A stretch of 64,000 bases of DNA from Bradyrhizobium sp. LMTR 3 (GTDB taxonomy: Bacteria; Pseudomonadota; Alphaproteobacteria; Rhizobiales; Xanthobacteraceae). Shown here one piece after another: positions 9,220-17,601 of this stretch. Numbering within the stretch: position 1 is the stretch's first letter; every line of letters begins with the position of its first letter. A program made the translations under genes and the position numbers. The stretch covers positions 496,001 through 560,000 of the forward strand of contig NZ_MAXC01000012.1 in assembly GCF_001693485.1 (NCBI RefSeq). The letters run 5' to 3'. The notes beneath the pieces are model-generated. The model was not told where the DNA came from and did no database searches. It was given only the letters and a program-made list of their open reading frames with translations.

Positions 9220-9675
9220 TTATCGAGATCGACCGACGAAAGCATTGCTATTTGGCGGCATTTCGTCTGACGGGCGCCGACCAGCTAGCCCGGTGTGGAA
9301 CTTTCGAGAAAGGGGTGACGCATTGAAAATCGGCTTCAACTTTCGCTTAGCCCGCCCCTTCGCCTTGGCGCCCTTCCCCGCGATCACCTGCTGGCATCTA
9401 CCATGCGCAACAATGCTGGAAGTGCGCGATGACCCAGATGCGCCGGCTGCAGCTCTCGCCGCGTGAATGCGACAGCTTAGCGAAACGGGAGGCCTCCGGG
9501 ACTCTACATAGGGGCTCGCCCCTAAGGCATGGAGCGAAATTGCCGAGTTTGTTTGTTGTGTTTACCGTTAGGCCGTCCATCGCTCAGGAGATGGCCCATG
9601 CGCACCAACTCGTTACTGACGGTAGGTCGTCCGCTCCCCTCAGGCATGCGGTCCAGTAATCTCTGGAGTTTGGTC
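9220..9675. other. Gap with no supported gene
   Basis: Short open frames exist on both strands but none has a family resemblance or a clear ribosome binding site. The stretch lies inside the possible tRNA-Gln island. Confidence 0.5.
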
Positions 9676-9909
9676 ATGGCAGTTTGCCGCGATGCTAACG
9701 CCAATCCTCCGCGTCCTGCTTCCGGCCATGAGCATGAGAAAGCAATGCCATGGCTTCGCGGCGAAACGCCATTTGCCTGCGAGTTCTGCGGTGATCTCGT
9801 TACACTTGAGAAGGCGAAGCTGCGGGACGATATCAGAGGCCCCGATAAGGCTTGGAACGGCTTGCTCAAACTTCAAGAAGTAAGCGAAGTCGCACATCCT
9901 CCTGAGTGA
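9676..9909 (+). CDS. Small hypothetical protein with a CxxC motif
   Basis: A 77-residue frame starting at ATG 9676 ends in a hydrophilic region with one CEFCGDLVTLEKAKLRDD segment, which could be half of a metal-binding knuckle. An in-frame start at 9529 would add 49 residues that do not look like protein. I recognise no family. It lies in the island-like segment and may be a remnant of a longer gene. Confidence 0.3.
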   Translation: MAVCRDANANPPRPASGHEHEKAMPWLRGETPFACEFCGDLVTLEKAKLRDDIRGPDKAWNGLLKLQEVSEVAHPPE

Positions 9910-9995
9910 CGGGAGCAGATTCCCGATCTCGAACCGCTCTGCTCGACGGCGCGCTCTCGCGGTTCCCGTCGGTGCGTAGGTGCATAAAGCTTTTT

Positions 9996-10029
9996 CCGAG
10001 TCTGGCTGGGACTCCAGCTTCCCCAGCTA
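9996..10029. repeat. Right end of the tRNA-Gln segment: mixed inverted and direct tRNA-end copies
   Basis: Bases 9996-10010 (CCGAGTCTGGCTGGG) are the exact reverse complement of 7643-7657, which spans the tRNA 3' end and its flank. Bases 10010-10029 repeat the tRNA 3' end directly with 17 of 20 identities. The two parts also form an imperfect hairpin. This could be a right attachment site or a rearrangement scar. Confidence 0.5.
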
Positions 10030-10041
10030 GCCGCGCTCTCA

Positions 10042-11250
10042 TCACCCGCCCGCCACCACCGGCAACTCCGCGATCATGCGAATGCCCGGTCGTTTCCGCC
10101 AATGAATTTGTGACGGCTCAACCGCCAGCTTCAGCCGCGGCCAGCGCGTGAACAGCGCCTGCAGCGCGCACATTCCTTCGATCCGCGCAAGCTGGTGGCC
10201 GAGGCAGAAATGAATTCCCGTCCCGAACGCGAGATGCCGGTTCGGCCGCCGCTCGAGATCGAGGCGTTCGGGACCCTCGTTCGCCTGCGGGTCGAGATTG
10301 GCCGCGACGATCATCGCCATCACCCGATCACCCTTCTTCAATTTCACGCCGTCCAGATCGACGTCATGGCGCACATAGCGCGGCTTTGAGAACTGCACCG
10401 GCGAGACGAAGCGCAAAAATTCTTCCACCGCAAGGCCAGCGCGGCTCCAGTCCGCCGCCATCCAATCGCGCCGCGCAGGATCTTTCAGCAATTCGAACAC
10501 CGATCCGCTGATCAGATGGGTGGTGGTCTCGGAGCCCGCCCCCAGCAAGAGAAACACCATCGAGACCATTTCGTCCGGCGTGATGCGCCCGCCTTCCTTC
10601 TCGACCCGCACAAGCTCGGCAATCAATCCTTCGCCGCCCTGTTCCCGGGCGACCTGCAGACGCACTTTCAGATAGCGCCGCATCTTCATCATTCCGCCGA
10701 TCAACCGCAGAAAGCCGAACGCGTTGGTGAGATTCGCGATTGAATTGGCCCAGGCGATGAATTTCGGCCGGTCGGCCGACGGCAGACCGAGCAGTTCGCA
10801 GATCACCGCAAGCGGCAACATCCGCGCATAACGCTGCACCAGATCGGCGGGGCTGCCCGCCGCAAACAAGTCATCGGCGAGGCGATCGGCGATGGCGCGG
10901 ATGTGTGGTTCCATGTCCATCACGGCTCGGCGACGGAACGCCTCGTCGACGATGTCGCGCAGCCGCGTGTGATCCGGCTCGTCCATCGTCAGCATGTTGT
11001 TGGCGAGCGTCCCGATTAGCGTCGGCATCCACCAGGGCAAGCCGACGAGCGAGCCTCCCTCCTTGCGTAGCGTGAAGGTCGCGCTGTCCTTCAGCACGCG
11101 CGCCGCCGCCTCATAGGTTGTGGTGACCCAGAGCCGGCCTAGAATGGGAAACTTCGTCGCGACGACAGGTCCGGATGACCGCAACAGGGCCACGCCTTTC
11201 CGGGGATCACGAAGAAAAGCCTCGCTGGAGAAATCCACAAGTTCTGCCAT
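10042..11250 (-). CDS. Cytochrome P450
   Basis: The 402-residue soluble P450 shows the I-helix oxygen-activation motif (LLLGAGSETTTHLI), and the haem-binding loop FGTGIHFCLGHQLAR with ligand C349. Length and lack of a membrane anchor fit class I bacterial P450s that need a separate ferredoxin and reductase; none is next to it. It is the last gene of the minus-strand catabolic run, 120 bases after the extradiol dioxygenase, so it may hydroxylate or O-demethylate an aromatic substrate. The substrate is not evident from the sequence. Confidence 0.95.
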   Translation of the reverse strand: MAELVDFSSEAFLRDPRKGVALLRSSGPVVATKFPILGRLWVTTTYEAAARVLKDSATFTLRKEGGSLVGLPWWMPTLIGTLANNMLTMDEPDHTRLRDIVDEAFRRRAVMDMEPHIRAIADRLADDLFAAGSPADLVQRYARMLPLAVICELLGLPSADRPKFIAWANSIANLTNAFGFLRLIGGMMKMRRYLKVRLQVAREQGGEGLIAELVRVEKEGGRITPDEMVSMVFLLLGAGSETTTHLISGSVFELLKDPARRDWMAADWSRAGLAVEEFLRFVSPVQFSKPRYVRHDVDLDGVKLKKGDRVMAMIVAANLDPQANEGPERLDLERRPNRHLAFGTGIHFCLGHQLARIEGMCALQALFTRWPRLKLAVEPSQIHWRKRPGIRMIAELPVVAGG

Positions 11251-11370
11251 CGACCGCTCACGACGTCATTTGCACGTTCGCATCAAGATGGTGCGTAACA
11301 TCGCGGCCGCAAGGCCGGTCATCTTTCCCACTTTTGACGTCCGCTGACCGAGGGCGGGCAAAACGTCGCC

Positions 11371-12321
11371 TCACACCGGCGGCGTGCCGTGGGTGTGAAA
11401 CGACTCGATCGTCTTCAGCCCCCAGGCCTGCCCCTTCTTGCGCTCCTCTTCGGTCCAGACAATCGGCTTCCAGTCGGGCGCGAGAATGAGCCGGGCCCCC
11501 GCATTGGCGACTTCGACGCGGTTGCCGCCGGGCTCGTAGACGTAGAGGAAGAAGGTCTGCTGGATCGCATGCTTGTGCGGACCGGTCTCGATGTGGACGC
11601 CGTTCTCCAAAAAAATATCGGCAGCGCGCAGAATTTCCTCCCGGCTGTCGAGCGCGTAGGTGACGTGATGGAAGCGTCCGGCCTTGCCATAGTGATCGCG
11701 GGTATAGGCGAAGTCGTAGCTCTTGTTCGACATCGTCATCCACATTGCCGCTTCCGTGCCGTCGTTCAGCACGATCTGCTCGGTGGTGCGCAAGCCCAGA
11801 TAGTTTTCGAAGAAGAGCCGGTTCGCCTTGATGTCGACGGCCAGGCAATTGAGGTGATCGAGCCGGCGGACATTGACGCCACGCGCCGGAAAGCGCTGCG
11901 CCTGGTTCTTCAACGCCGGCTGGAGCTCGGGCGGCGCCTGATACCATTCGGTTTCGTAGTAGAGCTCGACGATATGACCATCAGGGTCGCGACAGCGGAA
12001 CGTCGGCCCCTGCCCCATATCGCCATCGATCCAGCCGATGTCGAATCCCGAGCCTTTCAGCGCGGCGACGCGACGCTCCAGCGCCTGCGGGCTACGCGCG
12101 CGCAACGCCATGTGCTCCATGCCCGATGTTTTCGAGGCCGTCAGTTTCAGCGAATAGCGCTCGTAGTCGTCCCAGCCCCGCAGATAGACCGACTCGCCCT
12201 TCCGGCCGCTGACGGTCATGCCCATGACGTCGACGAAGAATTTCAGGCTCTCGTCCGGTTTCGGCGTCAGCAGCTCCATATGGCCGAGATGGGCGAGATC
12301 GAAGATCGGCTCGGGGGTCAT
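11371..12321 (-). CDS. Type I extradiol ring-cleavage dioxygenase (VOC superfamily)
   Basis: The 316-residue protein has two vicinal-oxygen-chelate modules. Module 1 begins LAHLGHMELLTPKPDESLKFF. Module 2 carries the likely iron triad, with His in LDHLNCLAVD, His in FHHVTYALD and Glu in GNRVEVAN. This is the layout of catechol 2,3-dioxygenase-like enzymes. The ATG at 12321 has GGAG six bases before it and is preferred to the ATG at 12357, which lies inside an intergenic repeat. In this cluster it is the candidate ring-opening enzyme, replacing the class II LigAB normally paired with LigI and LigK; the true substrate is inferred only. Confidence 0.9.
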   Translation of the reverse strand: MTPEPIFDLAHLGHMELLTPKPDESLKFFVDVMGMTVSGRKGESVYLRGWDDYERYSLKLTASKTSGMEHMALRARSPQALERRVAALKGSGFDIGWIDGDMGQGPTFRCRDPDGHIVELYYETEWYQAPPELQPALKNQAQRFPARGVNVRRLDHLNCLAVDIKANRLFFENYLGLRTTEQIVLNDGTEAAMWMTMSNKSYDFAYTRDHYGKAGRFHHVTYALDSREEILRAADIFLENGVHIETGPHKHAIQQTFFLYVYEPGGNRVEVANAGARLILAPDWKPIVWTEEERKKGQAWGLKTIESFHTHGTPPV

Positions 12322-12352
12322 TGCTTGCTCCAGTGTGACCACATTCAAGGAG

Positions 12353-12450
12353 GTCATACCCCGCGAAGGCGGGGTATCCAGTACGCCGAGGCTCTTCGGT
12401 CAACCCGACCTTCTCGGCGTACTGGATCATCCGCCTTCGCGGATGATGAC
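12353..12450. repeat. Intergenic palindromic repeat, family A, copy 2
   Basis: About 98 bases with the same plan as 4135-4240: a CCCCGC/GCGGGG hairpin, the ATCCAGTACGC segment, and a second hairpin (ATCCGC/GCGGAT). It separates the dioxygenase gene from the upstream five genes of the run, so the cluster may be two transcripts. Confidence 0.8.
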
Positions 12451-12463
12451 GGCTGTGCGGGGA

Positions 12464-13309
12464 CTACCAAAGTGCCCGCGTTACATCGTCGAACAACTCC
12501 TCCACCGCATACGCGCGCGGAATAAGCTTTTGCTGCGCGGAGTAATCGATAATCAATTGCAGCGAACGTTGCATTTCGTCCCGGCTGAAGCGCGGCGCTG
12601 CCGGCGAGACCGCGGCGGACTCGGCAAGCAGCCGATGCACCTCCCGTACAGCATCCGGATGTTCGTCCGACAATCTCCGGCTCACCACCACCATATGGTT
12701 GATCGGCACCACCCCGTGCTTCCCAAACCAAGCCTTCTCTTCAGCAGCAGCATCGGCAAACAGCGACTTCAAATCCGGATGATCCGATTTCTCGCCGAGC
12801 ACCGCATCGAGTTCGCCGTCGATCAGCATCTGGACAATCTGCTTGCCCGCAGGCGCCCGCCTGGTCGTATCGACGAATTCGGCGACATGGGCGTCCTCGA
12901 ACGTCACCCACTCGATCGAGTCGAGATCGACGCCATAGTCATTGGCAAGGATGCCGCGCAGCCATGCGCCGGTGGTCGTCGTGAAGGAGCGGATGCCGAC
13001 CCGCTTGCCGTTGAGGTCGCGCGGCCCGAGCTTTCCCGCCTTCGCATTGTAAAGCGCATACCCGTGCTGAAACCGCGCCAGCACAACATCCGGCAGCAGC
13101 ACCATCGGCTTGCCGAAGGATTTTGCCATCAAATAGGTGACGATCGCCATCTCCGAGACGTCGAACGCCCCCTCGCGGACCATCGGCTTGAAGCCTTTGT
13201 TGGTCGGCGAATACTGCGCGAAATCGAACGCGACCAGGTCCGACCCGATCGATCCGTTCTTCAGCGCGGTCGTGCCGGGATGGTCGCCGAGCAAGGTGCG
13301 CAGGCGCAT
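12464..13309 (-). CDS. 4,5-Dihydroxyphthalate decarboxylase-like / NMT1-type binding protein
   Basis: The 281-residue protein starts at ATG 13309 with GAGG just upstream. The longer frame back to 13468 overlaps GalC and was rejected. It has the fold signature of the family that includes Pht5 4,5-dihydroxyphthalate decarboxylase and THI5/NMT1-like binding proteins: FDVSEMAIVTYLMAK near residue 50, then LNGKRVGIRSFTTTTGAWLRGIL, the DSIEWVT segment, and IDGELDAVLGEK. There is no signal peptide, which favours a cytoplasmic enzyme over a transport protein. Pht5 would convert 4,5-dihydroxyphthalate to protocatechuate, the entry compound of the lower pathway encoded beside it. The family also has members of unknown activity. 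Confidence 0.72.
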   Translation of the reverse strand: MRLRTLLGDHPGTTALKNGSIGSDLVAFDFAQYSPTNKGFKPMVREGAFDVSEMAIVTYLMAKSFGKPMVLLPDVVLARFQHGYALYNAKAGKLGPRDLNGKRVGIRSFTTTTGAWLRGILANDYGVDLDSIEWVTFEDAHVAEFVDTTRRAPAGKQIVQMLIDGELDAVLGEKSDHPDLKSLFADAAAEEKAWFGKHGVVPINHMVVVSRRLSDEHPDAVREVHRLLAESAAVSPAAPRFSRDEMQRSLQLIIDYSAQQKLIPRAYAVEELFDDVTRALW

Positions 13310-13316
13310 CGCCACC

Positions 13317-14009
13317 TCAGTCCTCCTCCAGCTCGTCGACATAGACGAGCCCAGCCTTCGCCAGCGGCTCGCGCATACTGTACATGTCGAGCCCGAGCAC
13401 ACCCGCGGCGAGTTGCTGGCGCTTGCCCTCTTCGTCGGCGACGCGCTTCTCGCCCTTGAGGACGACATCGGCGGCGTCCTTGCGTCCGATCACCACGACG
13501 CCATCGTCATCGGCAACCACCACATCGCCCGGCTTCACATTGATGCCGGCGCACACCACCGGCACATTGACCGCACCGAGCGTCGCCTTCACCGTCCCCT
13601 TGGCCGAGATCGCCTTCGACCACACCGGAAAACCCATTTCGCGAAGCGATTTGGCGTCGCGAACGCCGGCATCGATGACGAGGCCTCTTACGCCGCGCGC
13701 TATCAGCGAGGTCGCGAGCAGATCGCCGAACATGCCGTCGGTATTGTCAGCCGTGCAGCCGACCACCAGAATATCGCCGGGCCGGCACTGCTCCACCGCG
13801 ACATGGATCATCCAATTGTCGCCGGGCTGCGCCAGCACAGTCACGGCGGTGCCTGCCGTCTCGGCTCCGCTCCACACCGGGCGCAGATAGGGCTTCATCA
13901 AGCCGAAACGGCCATAAGCCTCGTGCGCGGTGGCGACACCGAGCGCACCCAACCGCTTCACGAGCTCGGGCTCTGTGCGCTTGATATTGCGGACGACGAC
14001 CGTCTTCAT
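13317..14009 (-). CDS. galC: 4-Carboxy-4-hydroxy-2-oxoadipate aldolase / oxaloacetate decarboxylase
   Basis: The 230-residue protein is of the RraA-like class II pyruvate aldolase family (LigK/GalC/ProA). The signature [19 protein letters not shown] followed by AGVRDA carries the Arg and Asp that bind pyruvate and the divalent metal, and the length matches LigK. The enzyme splits CHA into pyruvate and oxaloacetate in the cytoplasm, the last step of the protocatechuate 4,5-cleavage and gallate routes. ATG 14009 overlaps the GalB stop by four bases (ATGA), so the two are translationally coupled. Confidence 0.92.
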   Translation of the reverse strand: MKTVVVRNIKRTEPELVKRLGALGVATAHEAYGRFGLMKPYLRPVWSGAETAGTAVTVLAQPGDNWMIHVAVEQCRPGDILVVGCTADNTDGMFGDLLATSLIARGVRGLVIDAGVRDAKSLREMGFPVWSKAISAKGTVKATLGAVNVPVVCAGINVKPGDVVVADDDGVVVIGRKDAADVVLKGEKRVADEEGKRQQLAAGVLGLDMYSMREPLAKAGLVYVDELEED

Positions 14010-14731
14010 GCCAATTCCTCTATCGCCATCGGGAACAGCCGCTGATAGGCCTCGCCATAGGTCATTGGCTTGCCGGTGTTGCGGCCACCCTGCACGCCTC
14101 GCTGCAGCGCGACCCGCTCGTAATAGGCCCACAGGTGCTTCTGGGCCGCGAGAATTTCGAACGTCTTGCGCTTGATATCCCAGACCTCGTCGATGTTGAG
14201 GATCACCTGCGGCTTGAAATTGCACATCTCCGGCTGATGCGGCTCGAACAGGAACACCGGCGGCGCCGAATAGGTGTATTTGGCGCCAGGCTTGTGACCC
14301 ATCGCCTGCGCGACCACGCGGGTTTCCTGCGCGAAGTGCGCCGCGTTCGGATGATCGAAATTATAGGGATCCTCCAGCGCATGGGTCAGCACGAAGGACG
14401 GATTGAGCTCGCGGTAGATATCGACCATGCGGTCGAAATGCTTGTCCGTCAGCCGCAGCGGATAATCTCCCGCGTCGAAGAACTCGATTTCCGCGCCCAG
14501 CATCTCCGCCGCGCGCTGCGCCTCGTCGCGCCTTCCGGCCTTCACCTTGTCCATCGTCGCGCCGGACTCTTTCCAGGCGAACTGGCTTTCGCCACGCTCG
14601 CCGAACGAGAGGCACGCGATCTTGATGCGGTAGCCCTTCTTGGCGTGCAGCGCGATCGCGCCGCCCGCGCGCCAGACGAAATCGCCGGGATGCGCCGTAA
14701 CCACAAGGCCCGTTTTTCCAGCATTGCTCAT
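14006..14731 (-). CDS. galB: 4-Oxalomesaconate hydratase, LmbE/PIG-L type
   Basis: The 241-residue protein is of the LmbE/PIG-L zinc hydrolase fold. The first metal motif is [18 protein letters not shown] (H14, D17), very like the [13 protein letters not shown] form of Pseudomonas GalB. A later [10 protein letters not shown] gives the third ligand. GalB hydrates 4-oxalomesaconate to CHA. ATG 14731 with AGGAGG upstream is preferred over the in-frame start at 14785. Its coupling to GalC and proximity to LigI make the assignment strong. It replaces the unrelated amidohydrolase LigJ used by sphingomonads. Confidence 0.9.
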   Translation of the reverse strand: MSNAGKTGLVVTAHPGDFVWRAGGAIALHAKKGYRIKIACLSFGERGESQFAWKESGATMDKVKAGRRDEAQRAAEMLGAEIEFFDAGDYPLRLTDKHFDRMVDIYRELNPSFVLTHALEDPYNFDHPNAAHFAQETRVVAQAMGHKPGAKYTYSAPPVFLFEPHQPEMCNFKPQVILNIDEVWDIKRKTFEILAAQKHLWAYYERVALQRGVQGGRNTGKPMTYGEAYQRLFPMAIEELA

Positions 14732-14787
14732 GATCGGGATTTCCTCCTTCGATTGTTGCACGTTGCCGGCCGCACCCGGCAGCATGG

Positions 14788-15795
14788 CTACTGTCTGGCA
14801 ATTCCTGCCCGCTCGATCACGTCAGCCCATTTGTCGATGTCGGCCTTCAGCCGTTCCTGGATTTCCTCGGGCGAGCTGGCCTTGGCCTCGATGCCGAGAT
14901 CGAGCGCGCGCTTCTTCAAGTCGGCCATCTCGAGCACTTCACGCAGCGCGGCGTTGAGCGTCCTGATCACCTCCGGCGGCGTGCCCTTTGGCGCAAAGAT
15001 AGCGTTCCAGGACCGGGCCTCGAAATCCCCGCCGCCGGCTTCCTTCACCGTCGGCACGTCGGGCAGGAACGTGGTGCGCACAGGCCCCGAAGACGACACG
15101 GCGATCGCCGCCTTGTCGACAATATGTGATCGCACCGCGCTGTAATTTTCGATCGCCATCTGGATATCGCCACGCAACAGCGCGATCAGCACTTCGGGCG
15201 AACTGCGAAACGGTACGATCGTAACATCGACGCCGGCGGTCGATTTGAACAATTGCGCGGCGAGGTTCTGGGTCGATCCGACATTGATGGTGCCGACATT
15301 GAGCGTGCCGGGTTTTTGCTTCGCTGCCTTGATGAAGTCAGCCAGCGTCGGATACGGCGAACCAGCCTGGGTGACGAAGATGAAGTCGAAATAACCCATG
15401 CTCGAAACCGGCACGAAATCGGTCAACGGGTTGAACGTCAGGTTCTTGAACAGCGACACGGAAATCGCGGTGCCGTTGCTGAACAGCGCCAGCGTATGGC
15501 CGTCCGCGGGCGCGGACAGCACAGCGCGCGCCGCGTTGATACCCCCGGCGCCCGGCATGTTCTCGATGACGAAGCGCTGGCCGAGCTTTTCGCCGAGTCT
15601 TTCGGTAACGAGCCGCGCCGTGACGTCGGCGACGCCGCCCGCGCCGAACGGCAGGATCAGCCGCACCGGTCGGTTCGGATAGCTTTGCGCGCGGGCGATT
15701 TGCGGCAGCAACAGCGCTGCCGCCGCCAGCGCGGCCATGCCGGCGAACAACGCGCGGCGCCGGCTCAAGCTGTACTGGATTCGTTTGTTCGCCAT
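14788..15795 (-). CDS. Tripartite tricarboxylate transporter substrate-binding protein (TctC/Bug)
   Basis: The 335-residue periplasmic protein has a twin-arginine-like leader (SRRRALFAGMAALAA, cleavage near ARAQS) and the TctC/Bug hallmarks YPNRPVRLILPFGAGG, ADVTARLV and ENMPGAGG. The ATG at 15795 with AGGGAG upstream is preferred to the TTG at 15813. The membrane partners TctA and TctB are absent from the window, so it probably works with a distant permease or as an extracellular sensor. Its place between ligI and galB suggests an aromatic carboxylate ligand. Confidence 0.9.
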   Translation of the reverse strand: MANKRIQYSLSRRRALFAGMAALAAAALLLPQIARAQSYPNRPVRLILPFGAGGVADVTARLVTERLGEKLGQRFVIENMPGAGGINAARAVLSAPADGHTLALFSNGTAISVSLFKNLTFNPLTDFVPVSSMGYFDFIFVTQAGSPYPTLADFIKAAKQKPGTLNVGTINVGSTQNLAAQLFKSTAGVDVTIVPFRSSPEVLIALLRGDIQMAIENYSAVRSHIVDKAAIAVSSSGPVRTTFLPDVPTVKEAGGGDFEARSWNAIFAPKGTPPEVIRTLNAALREVLEMADLKKRALDLGIEAKASSPEEIQERLKADIDKWADVIERAGIARQ

Positions 15796-15809
15796 CGCAC
15801 GCGCTCCCT

Positions 15810-16679
15810 TCAAAACTCGAACAGCCGCGCCGGATTATCGACCAGAATCTTCTGCTGCAATTCCGGTTCCGGTGCAAACAGCGGAATGAGATCGACCAGA
15901 TCGCCATCGTTGGGCATCACCTTCACGTTGGGATGCGGCCAGTCGGTTCCCCAGATCACGCGGTCCGGCGCCGTCTCGACGATGCGGCGCGCGAACGGCA
16001 CCGCGTCGTGGAACGGCGGTCCGCCGGAGGACACCCGCTCGCAACCGCACACCTTCACCCAGCATTTCTCGTCACGCTTCATCAGATCGATCAGCGTCCG
16101 GAACGGAAGCTGGTCGAGACCGTCGGATGCCTTGACGCGCCCCATGTGATCGATGGTGTAACGCACCGGCAATTTTGCCAGCATCTCGGCGTATTCGGGC
16201 AAGTCGATCGCGTCGAAATGCAGGTCGATGTGCCAGCCGAGCGGCGCGACCATCGCGACGATACGATGGAACGCCGCCATGTCGGGCACCCCGCCGAGAT
16301 GACGGACGAAGTTGAAGCGGCAGCCGCGGAAACCGCCCTCATGCAATTCGCGCAAGCCCCGCTCGGTGATGGTGTCGTCGATATTGGCGACGGCGCGAAA
16401 CGTCCCGTTGCTGACGGCAATGGCATCGAGCGCCACGCGGTTGTCGGTGCCGTGCACGCTGGCATTGACGATGACGGCGCGACCGATTCCTAGCTTCGTG
16501 TGCAGCGTCCGGAAATCCTCGAGCGGCGCATCGGGCGGCGTATAGGGCCGGCCGGGCGCGTAAGGATATTTGTCGCCGGGGCCGAAGATATGGGTGTGTG
16601 CGTCACACGCCAGCGCCGGAAGCTTGAATTTCGGCGTTCGCGTGTTGGGATCGGGTCCGGGAATTGTGGGCTTGTTCAT
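15810..16679 (-). CDS. ligI: 2-Pyrone-4,6-dicarboxylate lactonase
   Basis: The 289-residue amidohydrolase-superfamily protein matches LigI along its length. It has the N-terminal DAHTHIFGP motif (D26, H28, H30), YPYAPGRPYTPPDAPLEDF, the substrate-binding GCRFNFVRHLGG, the TIDHMGRV histidine, WGTDWPHP with the catalytic Asp, and the PNDGDLVDLIPLFAPE tail. LigI opens the lactone PDC to 4-oxalomesaconate and, unusually for its superfamily, needs no metal. It is the first enzyme gene after the TetR regulator, 34 bases away, and is directly followed by the TTT binding protein. Confidence 0.92.
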   Translation of the reverse strand: MNKPTIPGPDPNTRTPKFKLPALACDAHTHIFGPGDKYPYAPGRPYTPPDAPLEDFRTLHTKLGIGRAVIVNASVHGTDNRVALDAIAVSNGTFRAVANIDDTITERGLRELHEGGFRGCRFNFVRHLGGVPDMAAFHRIVAMVAPLGWHIDLHFDAIDLPEYAEMLAKLPVRYTIDHMGRVKASDGLDQLPFRTLIDLMKRDEKCWVKVCGCERVSSGGPPFHDAVPFARRIVETAPDRVIWGTDWPHPNVKVMPNDGDLVDLIPLFAPEPELQQKILVDNPARLFEF

Positions 16680-16713
16680 GGTGCCTTCTGCAGTGCTCGG
16701 TTCGGGCGGGTAC

Positions 16714-17439
16714 CTAGTCGGGTGGATTTTCTTTCCGCTTTCGAGCGATACCTATCGCGTACGGTTGCATTGGCTTGGTCCGGCGTGACGCGCCGTCGAT
16801 GTGATTGATGTCGGACGCCTGCAACGAGGCGACCGTCGCCGAGACGATTTGCTCGATCGCTTCCGCCATGTCGGTGCCGTCGGCTTCACCGCGGGATAGC
16901 CGCGTCACCCGCTCCGGATTGACGAGGGTGTAATAGAGCGCGCCGAGCAGGAACTGCGACCGCCAGACGATCGTCGTGCGCGGCAGATGCGGCAGGCTTT
17001 CCGCGATGGCATCGATGAATGCGTTGGTGGTGTCGTCGAAGATTTCCGCGATGATGCGGCCCACCACCGCGTTGCCTTCGGCCGACATCACCGCGCGCAG
17101 CCGCGTGAATCGCGCCCCGCCGCCGGCAAGGTCGCTGCTCGATGAAAACGCCGGCTGCACATAGGCGCGCACGATCGCTTCCAGCCGGTCCTGAATGTCG
17201 CGCACGCGCCTTGCAGCCACCAGCAGTTCGATGCGGCGCTTGTTCATCGGGCCGCAATGCCGCTTGTAAATTTCGAGCAGCAGCCCGTCCTTGCTCTTGA
17301 AGTGATAGGTGATGCTGCCGGGATTGGCTCCCGCCTCCAGCGCAATGTCGCGGATCGACACCGCATTGAAGCCGCGCGTCGAGAACAACAGCTCGGCCGC
17401 GCTCAGGATGGCTTCCCGCATGTTGGGGTTTCGCGTCAT
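16714..17439 (-). CDS. TetR family regulator, probable regulator of the lig/gal cluster
   Basis: The 241-residue protein has an N-terminal helix-turn-helix (MREAILSAAELLFSTRG, then IRDIALEAGANPGSITYHF) and a TetR C-terminal domain. ATG 17439 is preferred, since the alternative ATG at 17472 lies inside a 20-base palindrome that is the likely operator. It is the first gene of the minus-strand run that continues into ligI 34 bases later, so the repressor and the catabolic genes may share one autoregulated promoter. Confidence 0.9.
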   Translation of the reverse strand: MTRNPNMREAILSAAELLFSTRGFNAVSIRDIALEAGANPGSITYHFKSKDGLLLEIYKRHCGPMNKRRIELLVAARRVRDIQDRLEAIVRAYVQPAFSSSSDLAGGGARFTRLRAVMSAEGNAVVGRIIAEIFDDTTNAFIDAIAESLPHLPRTTIVWRSQFLLGALYYTLVNPERVTRLSRGEADGTDMAEAIEQIVSATVASLQASDINHIDGASRRTKPMQPYAIGIARKRKENPPD

Positions 17440-17462
17440 GGCATTTGCTTTCCGTTCTCGAG

Positions 17463-17482
17463 TTTTGTACATCTGTACAAAA
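17463..17482. promoter_or_regulatory. 20-base TetR operator
   Basis: TTTTGTACATCTGTACAAAA consists of two nine-base perfect inverted arms around two central bases. It lies 24 bases upstream of the TetR start at 17439 on the only upstream side of the catabolic run. The size, symmetry and place are typical for a TetR dimer site and fit autoregulation. Confidence 0.75.
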
Positions 17483-17601
17483 TATCAGGTCTAGTCAACA
17501 AACATCCTGGCAGCGCCCAGCCGCCATGACGCGTCGCACGGTGCTCAAAGCGGCTGACATCAAGGTGCAGTGAGACGCCCGCGCCGGCCGGCGGGGTCAG
17601 A

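Noticed and set aside
12310..12357. ATG 12357 as dioxygenase start
   Set aside because: It lies in the intergenic repeat; ATG 12321 has a ribosome binding site and fits the family N-terminus.
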